Source: Acanthochromis polyacanthus (taxonomy: Eukaryota; Chordata; Actinopteri; Pomacentridae). Taken from it: a DNA stretch of 64,000 nt. Numbering within the stretch: position 1 is the first letter of the stretch; the number at the start of each line of letters is the position of its first letter. The translations under genes were made by a program, and so were the position numbers. The notes under the pieces are model-generated. The model was not told the origin of the DNA. It ran no database searches and worked only from the letters and a program-made list of their open reading frames with translations. Positions 1 through 22,519 of this stretch are shown here, in pieces. Location of the stretch: the NCBI RefSeq assembly GCF_021347895.1, contig NC_067113.1:43625474-43689473 (forward strand). Reading direction: 5' to 3'.

Positions 1-1018
1 TGGGTATCACCTGCTCCACGTTTTGTGTCTCGATTCTGTCACTTCATGTCTTGGTTTTGTCGATTCATGTCTCTTTTTGTCTCCTTTTTATCTTGTTTTA
101 GTCATCTTGTCTTATGTCATCTTGTGTCTTGTTTGTGTCGTTTTGTGTCTTGTTTGTGTCGTTTTGTGTCTCCATCTTGTCGTTTTCTGTCTTTAGTCAA
201 GATTTTTTTTTATACTTTTATCAGAGAAACGAGAGGAGACAACCCACAATGAGCAAAATTATTTTAATCTTTTTCTTTCTTACAAAAACATTGTCGGGGA
301 GAGTTCAAAATGAAGCATTTTAACTGGGAACATACAGCGGCAGCAGCCATTTCAGAGATATTTTACTAACATCAAAGAAAGAACTGGAGGGCCAGAGTGC
401 AGAGTTCCCTCCTGTAGCGACAGAACCCAGACGTACAGCTGTGGGTGCTCGGTGTCTGTATGAGGATGGCGTTGATTATTACAACACCCCTGATCTTTAA
501 ATGGTACAAATTGTCTGTTTGCGGAGATTTCTGGCCATGCATCGACCTAACCACTTCCAGGAGCCGTCAGCAGCCTTTGAGCTCAGTTTAAATGGAGCAC
601 TAAAGCACTGAAGGCTCAGAGTGGAGAACAGAAAGTTGAAAAATGAAAGCGAGGTATAAAGAGGTCTCAGACGGTCTCCCTCTAGTTTGAATACTGGGGT
701 TGCACTAAATCACCTGGCAGCTTAAATACATGTTAAACTGTTTGACAGTTAACTCTTTTATGCTTTGCTAAACGAGGTCCGCAGGACACTGAAGGAAACT
801 ACGATGCTTCCTCCAACAGAAAGGTGTTTTTCTAGCTGTGGTTGGTGATAGAAAACAAGGTTGCTGCTCCTTCTTCCTGGAAAGCTGTGAGTGGTGCAGT
901 AGCGTTTGGCATCTTTCACTGCAGCTCTGATTCAACCACATCCTGTTTTTGTTTTTGTCTGGAGGTGCTGTGGGGCGGTGGTGGGGGTCTGGCGGTGTTG
1001 GGAGGTATGGTGGGGGTG
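1..1018. other. Downstream flank and probable 3' UTR of metap2
   Basis: This stretch lies beyond the metap2 stop codon and so holds its 3' UTR and downstream flank. It begins with a degenerate T-rich minisatellite (listed separately). I see no convincing coding exon, and no clean AATAAA on the minus strand below the stop, so the end of the transcript is not defined. The open frames here are low-complexity products of the minisatellite or antisense to the last metap2 exon. Confidence 0.5.
22..215. repeat. Minisatellite, about 21-bp T-rich unit, degenerate
   Basis: Tandem copies of a unit resembling TTTTGTCATTTTGTGTCTCG. The same monomer recurs at 1472-1600 and 3031-3570, and inside several interspersed elements in this window. 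A unit near 21 bp stays in frame with itself, which gives long spurious open frames rich in Phe, Ser, Cys and Val. Confidence 0.8.
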
Positions 1019-12010
<10,992 letters not shown>

Positions 12011-12043
12011 GATCGCAGGCGCTGCTGGAAAAGGAAGCGCGAA

Positions 12044-12058
12044 GGATTGTGGGAGTTG
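12044..12058 (+). promoter_or_regulatory. Possible ZNF143-type element upstream of metap2
   Basis: The sequence GGATTGTGGGAGTTG lies about 40 bp upstream of the metap2 start codon. The TGGGAGTTG part resembles the core of the ZNF143/SBS element, which is common in housekeeping promoters. There is no obvious TATA box. This is a motif match by eye only. Confidence 0.3.
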
Positions 12059-12788
12059 CTGTGTGTGACGCAGACTTCAGGGACACTCGTTGTCTTTACA
12101 ATCGCAACCATTTATTTTAATTTCCACTCTTCTCTGTCATCTTCTTCTACTCTCAGTTAGAAGAAGAAGATTAAATAATGTGCTGGTACGTAAAAATATA
12201 TCAGCCGTTGAGTTTTACTGTCGTAATATTTGGATTAATTAGTAATAAGTAGTTTGTTTACTGGAACTAAATAAAGCAACAAAAAAAAAACTAAACCCGA
12301 AAAACAAACAAACAAAAACATATGGGAACATGTCATGTAAACACGAGATAAACTGAAATACAAAAGATTTTTAAAGGAGATAATAATTTATTGTCTCTCC
12401 ATATGACTAGTTACAACACAGTGAATCCAGAGTCTAGAGTTTGACTGCTGCATTTTTATAGTTCCAATATGTTTAACAACAGCTCCAAGTGAGTTAATGC
12501 TTTATACGGGCACCTACTAAGTTTTATGACCCATGACAATCATTTTATAAAATAACATAACAGGACTTGCAAACATGTATGGTCGGAAAACGGACGTCGA
12601 TGGGAGCACCTGAAGGCATCACTCAGTAATACCTGCTGAATCAGCTGAAGAGGAGCTTCAGCAGTTAGCAGGGGTCCTAAAGAGGAAACGACCTTCACTG
12701 AGGTAGAAATACATTAAGAGATGTCCAACAGAATATCATAAGTTTTGACATGAACTGTATTGATAAAAAAATTGGTTAAAACTGTGAT

Positions 12789-12867
12789 CTGTTAAACCCT
12801 AAAACCCATTGTTGCAAAAATACATCAGTTTTATCTATTTTTTAATTAGTATTATCTATTTCACATA

Positions 12868-12941
<74 letters not shown>

Positions 12942-13075
12942 TAATGCATTTATATATATATAAATACATTTTTTTTAATTTTTGTATATTTTTGATTAGT
13001 AATGAATTTATTACATATATACACACACATACATATACACATACATTTATATGTATATATACACATGTATATATG
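12789..13075. repeat. AT-rich dispersed repeat, copy 2, interrupted by (GT)n
   Basis: It begins TTAAACCCTAAAACCCATTG and continues TTGCAAAAATACATC, matching the copy at 19755. A (GT)n microsatellite of about 31 units occupies 12871-12932, followed by TATATA and ACATATACA blocks. Confidence 0.65.
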
Positions 13076-13117
13076 TCAGCAGACAGCTGATGTAATGTTC
13101 ACTTGTTGTCATAGTTA

Positions 13118-14262
13118 CAGTGACATCCCATTCCTTATCCATAGGGTTCAATATGACGTTGGTCATAACAGCTTCAACTTTTCTGGGAAGGCTGTCCACA
13201 AGGTTTAGGAGTGTGTTTATGAGAATTTTTGACCATTCTTCCAGAAGGCCTGGCTCTCGGTCTCCGCTCTAATTCATCGCAAAGGTGTTCTATAGGGCTG
13301 AGGTCAGGACTCTGTGTAGGCCGGTCAAGTTCATCCACACCAGACTCTGTCATCCATGTCTTTATGGACCTTGCTTTGTGCACTGGTGCACAGTCATGTT
13401 GGAAGAGGAAGGGGGCAGCTCCAAACTGTTCCCACAAAGTTGGGAGCATGGAATTGTCCAAAATGTCTCGGTATGCTGAAGCATTCGGGGTTTCTGTCAC
13501 TGGAACTAAGGGGCCAAGCCCAGCTCCTGAAAAACAACCCCACACCATAATCCCCCCTCCACCAAACTTTACACTTGGCACAATGCAGTCCAACAAGTAT
13601 CGTTCTCCTGACAACCGCCAACCCAGACTGGTCCATCAGATTGCCAGATGGAGAAGTGTGATTGGTCACTCCAGAGAAGGCGTCTCCACTGCTCTAGAGT
13701 CCAGTGGCGGCGTGCTTTACACCACTGCATCTGATGCTTTGCATTGCACTTGGTGATGTACGGCTTGGATGCAGCTGCTCGGCCATGGAAACCCATTCCA
13801 TGAAGCTCTCTGCTGAAGCACTGTCCTTGAGCTAATCTGAAGGCCAAATGAAGTTTGAAGGTCTGTAGCCATTGACTCTGCAGAAAGTTGGTGACCTCTT
13901 GGCATTATGCACCTCAGCATCCGCTGACCCCGCTCCATCAGTTTACGTGGCCGACCACTTGGTGGCTGAGTTGTTGTCGTTCCCACACACTTCCACTTTC
14001 TTATTATACAGCTGACAGTTGACTGTGGAATATTTAGGAGCGAGGAAATGTCACGACTGGATTTGTTGCACAGGTGGCATCCTATCACAGTTCCACGCTG
14101 GAATTCACTGAGCTCCTGAGAGCGACCCATTGTTTCACAAATGTTTGTAAAAGCAGTCTGCATGCTTAGGTGCTTGATTTTATACACCTGTGGCCATGGA
14201 AGTGATTGGAACACCTGATTCTGATTATTTGGATGAGTGAGCAAATACTTTTGGCAATATAA
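13118..14262 (-). mobile_element. Tc1-like transposon, truncated on the left
   Basis: The right end keeps the TTTGCTCACTC... end with TTTTGGCAATATAATGTA at 14240-14262. The matching left inverted repeat is absent and the element starts near 13118, next to the (GT)n/TA-rich repeat. It encodes a broken Tc1 transposase on the minus strand (separate entry). It was probably one of many copies of a common fish Tc1 family. Confidence 0.85.
13174..14244 (-). pseudogene. Tc1/mariner DD34E transposase, frameshifted remnant
   Basis: Three minus-strand segments in different frames together cover a Tc1 transposase: the N-terminal paired-like HTH part (about 14244-13717, with GRPRK), the middle (about 13847-13569, with LLWSDQSHF) and the C-terminal part (13614-13174). 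The catalytic residues are still readable: Asp in WSDQSHF, Asp in FQHD, and Glu in SPIEHL 35 residues after the second Asp, which is DD34E spacing. Frame shifts between segments and small deletions near the C-terminus mean it cannot make an active enzyme. No restored protein is given here. Confidence 0.88.
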
Positions 14263-14836
14263 TGTATTTGATCCCCTTTAGACAAAATCTTCACATCAAA
14301 AGAAAGCGCGACTACAAGGGTTTCAGAACAGAATCAATATTTACAAGTCTGACAAACTGCATTTATTTATTGAATATGCAGCATTTTGAACAGTTGATTA
14401 TTTCTCATTTGTCTTTTGTTAATGTGTTATTACAAGGAAACCCAGGTAAACATGTCCTGCTGTAAATCAGTTTCTTGTGTGTTTTTCATGTGAAAATAAT
14501 CTTACCAACACATTAAATTTGTAATGTAGAAAGAAAGTGAAGCAGTCCAAACAATAGTATCACTGCTTCCACTCAACAATCAAAAAATACATTTATTCAT
14601 ATAAGTGGCACAGTTTCTTTACTTTTTTAAACACATCTTTGAATATTTGTCAGCGCTGATATAAAAAGCTGATAGAAATGTCTTTGTGTCTTTTCAGGCT
14701 GGTTTAGAAACACTTGGGTCGGCGTTTCTGTGCAGCGTCATCCACTTGTCTTCCCGTGACGCTGCAGGGTGAACGAGCAGATCAGCTTCACGCGTTTCCA
14801 CAGGAGCTCAGTTTATTCCTGACGACTGCTGCTTCA
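14263..14836. other. pwp1 3' UTR and flank
   Basis: AT-rich sequence between the Tc1 remnant and the pwp1 stop codon. On the minus strand an AATAAA signal lies at 14597-14592, about 240 bases beyond the stop, and is the best polyadenylation candidate for pwp1. No coding exon is apparent. Confidence 0.5.
14592..14597 (-). terminator. Candidate poly(A) signal for pwp1
   Basis: AATAAA on the minus strand (TTTATT on plus), about 240 nt downstream of the pwp1 stop codon. It is a sequence match only. Confidence 0.4.
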
Positions 14837-17800
14837 CTAGGAGACCTCCATGTCTGCTGTGGCTGCAGAGCTCGACGCCTGAGATCCAGCATTTGCCACC
14901 AAACGTTCTCGACTGCCGAACACCTCAGTCACTAAAAACAAACACAGGCATCATTACATTAATTACATAAATAAATAAAAGCAGAGCACTGGAGGATACA
15001 TTCCCCAGATTCCAGCCAACAACTTGGAGTAAAACTTTTATACAAAGACTTTTTAACCCTCTGGGGCTGCACAGTGGAGAAGAAAAAGCTCAGTGTTAAT
15101 TTTACCTGCTGCAATGTCACTGATATTCCAAACCCGCAGACCGTCCTTCTGCCCCCCAAAGGCGTAAACGAAGGGCAGGTCGGGGCAACAGGAAGCACAG
15201 AACAGAACTCCCTGTTGACAGGAGAACAATATTAACATCTTCATGACTTTGTGACTGAACACCTCAATAACAGAAGATCTAAGTGGAAGTTCGTACCATC
15301 TTCATGTCTCTGGAGTGCACCAGGTTGGGCTTGTTGCCTAAAATGTCCCAGATCTTGACGTGTTTGTCGGCTGATGAGGTGACCAAACATCCTTTGATCT
15401 GGCTGCTGAGGTCCAAACCTGCAGGAGGTTCAGAGACGTTTAGACGCTATCGCTGTCCCTTTAACCCTCCTGTTGTCCTCATTTATGGGCACCATAAAAT
15501 ATATTGTTTCCATGTCTAAAAAACCCTAAAAAATTCAGCAAAAAAATTCCCCAAATTTCTGAAAATTTGCAAAACCTTCAGGAAGAAAATTCCAATAATT
15601 ACTTAAAAGTTAAATTTTCGCAAAATCCCCCAAATTTGGCAATAAAATTCTTGTAAATATTTTCAAAAAATGAGTAAAAATCTTTCCAAAAATCCTTAAA
15701 ATATCTAAAGTGATAACATATATATCAGTAAAACTAATATTTTCTTAAGAACATTCACAAAAAAAATCAGCCAAAATCCAGAAAAATTCGCTGAATTTTG
15801 GCAGATTTTTTTTGTGAATGTTCTTTAACGCTTTTAACATTTCTTTTTTCCGCCAAAAAATGTTCAAAGATTTCCCAAAAATGTTGAAAATGTGGACATC
15901 AGAAGTTTCACTGTGAAAATCTGTATTTTTTCCCACATTTTCTAACTTTAAAACGGGTCAATTTCACCTTCAGGGTTAAAACACGTCAAGTCCACCTTAA
16001 ACACGCATGAAATGAACAAGGTGTATTCAGGATTTCACCAACTTAATTTACCTGCTTATTTTGCTTTTAGGGTCAAAATATATTGATAATCCAGACACAG
16101 CTACGTAAAAATATGAATTTCACTTCACCTGTATGGGTTTGGACTGATACAGAAAATCTAAATGCTGTGATGAATAAAACAGGAAAATAAAGGTTGAAGC
16201 TGGTTGTTCTGTGCCATCCAACTGTCTGATTTTTTTCTTAGAAGTAAAAATGGTTTCCAACAGGGGCTGGACAAACAAGTTAACCGCAGGTTTCTCCACA
16301 TTTCTCTGCTGCGTATGAATGAAGCTTTCATCCTTTGCAAATGAATCAAGTCGGAGCTGGTTTTCACTCTGTGATGCCACATCTTCTGTTACGAATTCTG
16401 TTTACTCTTCCACCCACCTGACACTTCCTCATCGTGAGCCCTCAGGGTGAACACGGGTTTATCTGAGCGAGCGTCCAGACAGTAGACGAACCCGTCCTCC
16501 GTGCTGGCCTGAAACACAGCGAGTCAGTTCACAAGAGTCTTTACAGGAACGTGACGGACAAAAGCGTTTTCAGTGAGGCCTTATTCATCGTCCAACCAGC
16601 TCAGATGAAAAGTAAAAACACTGAGCAGAGGACATCTGTAGTATGACAGCGAAGAGCCCTGGAAAAGAGCTGCTGCTTAGAAAAGGCTAGTAGGAATGTT
16701 AACCCTCGTGTCGTCCTGCGGGTCAAACTGACCCGTTTTAAAGTTTGAAAATGTGGAAATAAAAAATATATTTTCACAGTGAAACTTCTGATGTCCACAT
16801 TTTCAACATTTTTGGGAAATCTTTGAAGATTTTTTGGTGGGAAAAAACTTAAATGTTTAAAAGGTTTCTTAAGAACATTCACACAAAAAAAATCAACCAA
16901 AATCCAGTGATTTTTTGCTGGATTTTGGTTGTTTTTATGTGAATGTTCTAAAAGAAAATATTAGAAGTTTACTGATACATATTGAATCCCATTACTCATT
17001 TTTTGGAAAATATTTTGAAGAATTTTCTTGCCAAATTTGGGGGATTTTTTTTAAAAATAAAACTTTTGAGGGAAACGGTTTGGCAAATTTTCAGAAATTT
17101 GGGGAATTTTTTGCTGATTTTTTTCAGACAAAGAAACAATATTTTTTGGTGCCGGTAAATGAAGACAACAGGAGGGTTAATAAAACAAACAAACAAAGGT
17201 ACGGACATAAATACAGTTCTGCCTTTACCTGCTGGATTCAAGCAGGGATGAAACAAATCCTACTTCTTGTTATTAATCCCCAGAGGGAAACTGTGTTTTT
17301 GCATGTTATTCCATGGTAGCAGGAAGGTTCAGACCTGCTGATCAGTCATCCAGAACTCACCCGCTGTTCCACCACTCCATTTGTTTTTCCTATTTTTATT
17401 AATCTCCAGAGGGAAATTCAATCATTCCTCAAGTTGAGTAATTCCTTGAGGCAAAATTCTCTGAATGGAGACTTTATTTAATCCACTCCATACTAGACCC
17501 AGACTTCATCCTATACGGACCTGGATCTATAACCAATAAATTTGGCGGGACACTTTGATTTCAACCGGCGCATCTTTTCTAGTGTTTACGATGTTGATTT
17601 ATCAGATCAGAGTGACCTACAAAGACATACAACATAGTCAGACTTTCTTTGTGTGCGTCGCCTCGACAAGAATTAAAGCCTCAGTCAAAGTAAAAAAGAT
17701 GTCTTTACAAAAAAAAATAAAAACTGTGACAGAACCAGAAAGGACGTCACTTACGAGGAAGTTACAGGGTGAAAAGTGGTTCCAGACCAGACGCTCCACC

Positions 17801-18565
17801 TGTCCACTGAACCTCCAGGTGCGGTAGCTGCTGTCTGGACTCCGGCAGTCGTAAAGAACGGCCGTCCTGAAGACACAAAACGTAAACCTCAACCCCTCGT
17901 CACGGTGAAACAACCTCTAGTGAACAAAGAATGACACGTACTTGTCGTATGATCCTGATATTAGAGTCTGAGCTTCAAACGGGTGGAATTTTAACGTCTG
18001 GACCTGAGAGATAAAACATTGTCCACTGTGAGCGTCTAGTACCTCTTATAAGATGTGAACTCCATTTTTATCTCTCTCTAAATACCTTGTCAGTGTGTTT
18101 ACGCAGAGTTGTGGCTGGTTTTCCTTGACACACGTCCCACAAGATCACGGTCTCATCTGCAGATCCACTGGCCAACACGTTCCTAAAAACACATTTGATT
18201 GACAGGAACAGACTCACAAATACAAAAAACACACACGAGCATTCAAAAGTCTGTGGCCACTTGGAAATGTCCTTTATTTTTCAATGATGAATCCAGTCTG
18301 GACACTGTTAACGTGGTGAATGACGATTCTAGCTGGAATCGTCGATAAATCCACAGAACAGAATGCGCTACATCTTTTCCTATTTACTAGAATGAAGAGT
18401 ATTTTGTGATGTGTGTGTGCGGAGATTACATTTTTCTTGCACTGAATCAACAATTCCGAATACAAACCTGACCAGTTTGTTCCAGGATAAATCCAGCACC
18501 GCGTCCGTGTGGCCCTCTACAGGTTCAGCTGCTGCCCCCTGCTGGTGATGAAGGCAGTCAGCAGC

Positions 18566-18607
<42 letters not shown>

Positions 18608-21600
18608 TTACACAGCAGGAAACAAAAGAGGACGGCAGGACGAGACAATAAATATTAATAAATAATCATAACACAACTCAAAACAGTCTCCACGTGCAGC
18701 ATGACACAGTTATAATGCCAGAAATAAAAAAAGGAAACAAAAGTTGCATTTGTTATATTTTTATTTTACCAAAATCCCTGCCAAAAACAGCAAGTGAGCA
18801 GGTAAAGCTTTTGAATACTGGAGTTACCAACAGCTCTGCATACTGTAGATATTTCACTATGTTTCCTCTGTATAAACACGGCCTGCAGTTCAACTGAAAG
18901 TCCCTGAATTTAGCCACTAATCACTAAATGGTTGCAGTGAAGAGGGCAGATTTTTCTGATTATCTGATTAGAGCGAATGCTGGATTTCTGCCAAACACGT
19001 TTTAAACGACACATGTAGAATACAGGGATTATAACAGAAAAATATGGTGCAAACGTATTGGTTCAAGGACCCCAGGAAAGCTGAAAATCCTACAGTATGA
19101 TTGTTTTCTGTTTCTCTAGTTGGTTTTGGGGTTCAGAGGGTTAATAACATTACACAGATCTAATTAAAAAGTCATCACATTCTTAGAAAAATGTCCTGAT
19201 TATTCCCTGATGAGAAACTGAACACTTCTGTACCTTTTTGCTCTTCTTCTTCTTCTTGGCGGCTTTTTTGCTCCCCAGAGAGAAAACCGGCTCCAGGCAG
19301 TCGACCACGTCCAGATCCCAGACGTCGATCTGAGGAGTCATGTTCCCCACGGCGGCGTAGTTGGCTGCAGCCGGAACACACAGAGGAGACGACCGGTTCT
19401 TTGTTTTCACCTTCATTCGACCAGGAAATCAACCGAGGCACATTTTGTCTTTTGGAAATGTCCGAATGTTAAACTTTCTTACCGGGTCCTTCACCGGGGT
19501 TCGGGTCAAAGTTCATCCACTCCACACACAGCGGATACGCCGGCAGCAGAATGTCGTGATGGACGTACAGAGAATCCTCCTCAGAGTTATAAACTGGAAA
19601 GGAACAAATTCAACTGCCACTATGTTTTTAAAGTATATGTAACAACTCAGTGATACGTTTGAGTTAAATGCTGCCAGATTTTACATTAATGTGTTTCCTT
19701 TTATTTGAACCTTCTGAAACTCAAAAACCGCTGGCTGGTATGAAAAGTATTTAACCCCGTAAAACCCACTGTTGAAGAAATGCAACATCACTTTGAGGTT
19801 TTTTTTAAATTTATATGTTATTTTTTCTTATTTTTTGCATTTTTTTCTCTATGAATATCTAAATATAGAAAAAAAACTTATGTCTATATATATATATATA
19901 AATGCATATTATTTTTGCTCATGTTTTGCTCTTTATTTTCTATATTTGAGTTTATATGTATTTTATATAATTTTTGCTATTTTTTCTATATTCAGATTTA
20001 CACATAAAAATAATTCTTACTATTTTTTTGCTAGTTTGTTTCTATATTTGGGTTTATATATGTATGTCAGACGTACATATATACATCTGAAGTAGATCTA
20101 AAGGTATCAAAAAAAGGAATGAAGCAGTCAAAAGTTGAAAAATAAGACTGAAGACTAAAAGGTAGAAATTAAAAATCAATAAATTTAAGAATTAAGGACA
20201 ACATCACACCAAAGAACCAGCAGCTAAAATTAAAAATAAAGAAAGAGAGGACGTATAAAATAAACAGGACAGAATGCAGAATAGAGCACTAAATCTAATT
20301 AAAGCTAAAAGTACACGTCACATAAAAGCAAGTCTGTAAAAGTGGATTTTAAGAAGTGATTTAAAAGAAGTTACTGACTTCAAGCCTCCACTTTGGAACC
20401 AGCAGAAGGGATCTGAGGATCTGAGACTCATAAAGGGTCAACAGATCATAAATGTAGCTTGAGCTGAAACCCTGGCGAGCTTTAAAAGTGATCAGTCAAA
20501 CCTTAAAATCTATTCTAAAACCAACAGGGAGCCAGCAGGGGGAAGCTAGAACAGGTGTGGAGTGATGCCGTCTGCTAAAATAGGTAAGAACACTCACCAT
20601 AGATCTCCAAATTACAGCAGTCCTTCTCTGCTTTGCCTGCCAGGATCAGGTTGTCACCGGGCTTGATCTGGAAATCTTCTCGCTCATACTGGTCCTAAAA
20701 AAAGCAATAAAAGTAACCTTACTGAACTAAAAATATAATTTAAGATCAATCTGAATGACTCATCCACACGTCTTTGAAGAAGAAGTCTCACTGTGTCTTT
20801 GATGGTGATGTACGGATCCTCCTCGTTGGTGCTGAACACCGTCAGTCCGGCCAGACTATCGCCAAGATTAGCAGTCACTGCAGCAGAAACAAACAGAAAG
20901 CAAAGGGTCAGTCTGTACAGGAGAAGAGTAAAATATCCACTGAAGAACTGGAGCGATCCCACAAAGAATGAACATCACCTGTGTCCTCTTCGTCGTATTT
21001 ATCCAGGCCGTACTCTGCCAGTTCATCGTCTTCCTCGTTTCCTTCTTCATCCTTTGGAGCTTCAGCTTCATCAGCGATGTTACTGCCACTCGGTTCAGGA
21101 GGCAAACCTTCATCCTCCTCCTCTTCCTCCTCGGCTGCCAGCTCCCTGAGTCACAAAATGAAACGTCACTTTAAACATTTCAAATCTATTCAGAGAAACA
21201 GTCACACATCAACTCATTAGAAAAACATGCAAACATTGTTAGTATGAAACTAAAGTGTGTGTTTTTGTTCTCCTAACGTACCCCAGCTCTTCTTTAGCCT
21301 CAGTGATGATGCGCTGCAGCTCCTCTTGGCTCAGCTCCACCTGGAGTTACCGTACATGAAGCACGTCAGTAAATACGTTTTAGTGAACAGAGAAATGTTT
21401 ATTCATACGGCTCGTTTTAAAACAACCTCAGCTGAACAAAGTGCTGCACGTTATACATGGGCCATGACAAAAATACAAACCAAAAACCAGGATAAAAACT
21501 TTTAAAAATTCATTTGTATGACATGAAAAAACTAAAGGAAAGTACGAAACAACAAGTCAATTTAGCATGACAACATGTGACATCAAATTTTTAATTAAAA

Positions 21601-22519
21601 TAAATAGAAAAAACTGGCACATTTATATTATATCATGCAAATTTTGAGATTTGTTTTTCAAAGTATCAGTGGAGGAGAAATATTTTTCTGTTCCTGTTGT
21701 CAGTCAACAGAAATACAATCAAAACAGTGGCTGAAACGTAGCCCATCAAAGCTACATGTTAACCAACAGTTAGTTTAAACTGCTGGTTGTAGAACCGGAA
21801 ATGAAACCAGAAATTTAACAATGATGATAAAATCAGCCATCTTTGCAGTATTTTTTAGCTAGAAAAACACAAGATGACTCAATGAGAAACATAATTATCA
21901 GATAAAGAAGATACAAAATGACGAGACACACACAAAATAACAAAAAGTTGCAAAATGACCACAAAACACATAAAATTACCACAAACACTGAAAACAGCCA
22001 CAAATCTGTGGAGGAGTGAAAGAGATCACAGTAAAGATGAACTTCAAAACTCCCTCGAAAATATATTGACCCACCTAAAGGTGTCCCCCGTTAGGACTCT
22101 AAATACAGCTCAGTCCCACTTTTTCACATAGTATGTCTTTAGACTCACAGCAAGCACATATTAATACTTTTAGTTGAATTTGTCAAATTATTCAAGCACA
22201 TCTTTCGCAATGAAAAGAATCTGAATGACTCTTCCACAGACTCTTCTAATGTTTCTTACTCTTAAAAAACAGACATTTAGGGTAAAACACTGCTACCACA
22301 TACACGCTATGACACGACAACGTTTAAACGTACAGTCTCAGGTTAGATATAAAGTGAAATGTGGCTGTTTAAGACTTTTATCTGCCATGTTGACAGATTA
22401 GCCACCGGTCGGCTAACATTAGCCAGCTAGCTCAACATGCTAACGCTACTTACTTTGTCCGGGGTTTCCTTGGCAACGCCTCGTTTCACCCAGCCGACAC
22501 AAGTGATCTGAGAGCTCAT
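14837..22519 (-). CDS. pwp1: Periodic tryptophan protein 1 (PWP1), WD-repeat protein, 15 coding exons
   Basis: A nuclear/nucleolar WD40 protein linked to rRNA transcription and ribosome biogenesis. Coding exons on the minus strand: 22519-22454, 21340-21282, 21145-20979, 20877-20792, 20694-20598, 19593-19483, 19364-19234, 18538-18468, 18182-18086, 18003-17942, 17866-17755, 16508-16418, 15418-15297, 15211-15106, 14931-14837. They join in phase to give 490 aa (human 501). The N-terminus ([17 protein letters not shown]) is highly characteristic. Exon 3 encodes a long acidic stretch ending in [18 protein letters not shown] motifs include VIDVWDLD-like, [18 protein letters not shown] and KHVKIWD. 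A lysine-rich insert ([12 protein letters not shown]) ends exon 7. The last exon carries the FGSRERLV tail motif. The acceptor of exon 8 is ambiguous (CAGCAG), so one Gln may be optional. It is flanked by metap2 and ano6 on the same strand. Confidence 0.95.
15461..15979. mobile_element. TTAA-flanked palindromic MITE, copy A (pwp1 intron 12)
   Basis: It runs from TTAACCCTCCTGTTGTCCTC to TTCAGGGTTAA, so it has TTAA at both ends and inverted CCCT/AGGG termini. TTAA target sites are the hallmark of piggyBac, so it is probably a nonautonomous piggyBac-like element, though internally it is mostly AAAATT-rich. A central imperfect palindrome lies around AGAACATTCACA...TGTGAATGTTCTT (about 15748-15825). 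It is oriented opposite to copy B. Confidence 0.75.
16699..17180. mobile_element. TTAA-flanked palindromic MITE, copy B (pwp1 intron 11)
   Basis: It starts TTAACCCTCGTGTCGTCCTGCG and ends GACAACAGGAGGGTTAA. Its GGTGCC...AAATGAAGACAACAGG end corresponds to the start of copy A, so the two are inverted relative to each other and exon 12 (16418-16508) lies between them. The central palindrome is around 16870-16950. Confidence 0.8.
18243..18420. mobile_element. Fragment of a Tc1-type nonautonomous element
   Basis: The AAAAGTCTGTGGCCACTTGGAAATGTCC start and the AATGACGATTCTAGCTGGAA segment match the general form of short Tc1-derived elements that are common in fish introns (familiarity, not a search). 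It lies in pwp1 intron 8, close to exon 8. Confidence 0.5.
18564..18607. repeat. (GAT)n microsatellite beside the pwp1 exon 8 acceptor
   Basis: About 14 GAT/ATG trinucleotides. On the transcribed minus strand this is (CAT)n, ending roughly 25-30 nt upstream of the exon 8 splice acceptor, in the zone where the branch point is expected. Confidence 0.9.
19755..20095. repeat. AT-rich dispersed repeat, copy 3
   Basis: It starts AACCCCGTAAAACCCACTG followed by TTGAAGAAATGCAAC, then TTTTTGC/TATATA-rich sequence. It is the same family as 10440-10770 and 12789-13075. It lies in pwp1 intron 5. Confidence 0.6.
20130..20590. repeat. Dispersed repeat, possibly the 3' part of a retroelement
   Basis: The segment around AAAGTGGATTTTAAGAAGTG (about 20340-20370) recurs at about 43648-43676 in ints13 intron 4. 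The AGGGAGCCAGCAGGGGGAAGC-like part is familiar from teleost interspersed repeats, but I cannot assign a class. It abuts pwp1 exon 5. Confidence 0.5.
22006..22038 (-). repeat. 33-bp exact copy of an ano6 splice-acceptor region
   Basis: The 33 bases are identical to 28526-28558, where on the minus strand they are the last 33 nt of an ano6 intron, with a pyrimidine tract and the AG. Here, in pwp1 intron 1 and in the same orientation, they create an apparently intact but unused acceptor. The match stops exactly at the AG. Confidence 0.85.

Larger units (their letters stand above)
12011..13117. other. metap2 upstream region and intergenic spacer
   Basis: This is the 5' flank of metap2, then AT-rich spacer. 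It contains copy 2 of an AT-rich dispersed repeat (12789-13075) with a GT microsatellite inside. I see no gene; the open frames here come from low-complexity sequence. Confidence 0.6.

Noticed and set aside
12809..13090. Open frame with a long (Val-Cys)n stretch
   Set aside because: It is the translation of the (GT)n microsatellite and surrounding TATATA repeats.
13229..13756. A 175-residue plus-strand open frame
   Set aside because: It is antisense to the Tc1 transposase remnant. The transposase motifs are readable only on the minus strand.
18564..18607. The (GAT)n run considered as a coding Asp or Met repeat
   Set aside because: It lies upstream of the exon 8 acceptor, in the intron. The flanking exon match does not extend into it.
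19772..20095. A 107-residue frame rich in Phe and Tyr that looks like membrane helices
   Set aside because: It lies within a dispersed AT-rich repeat that occurs at least three times in the window.
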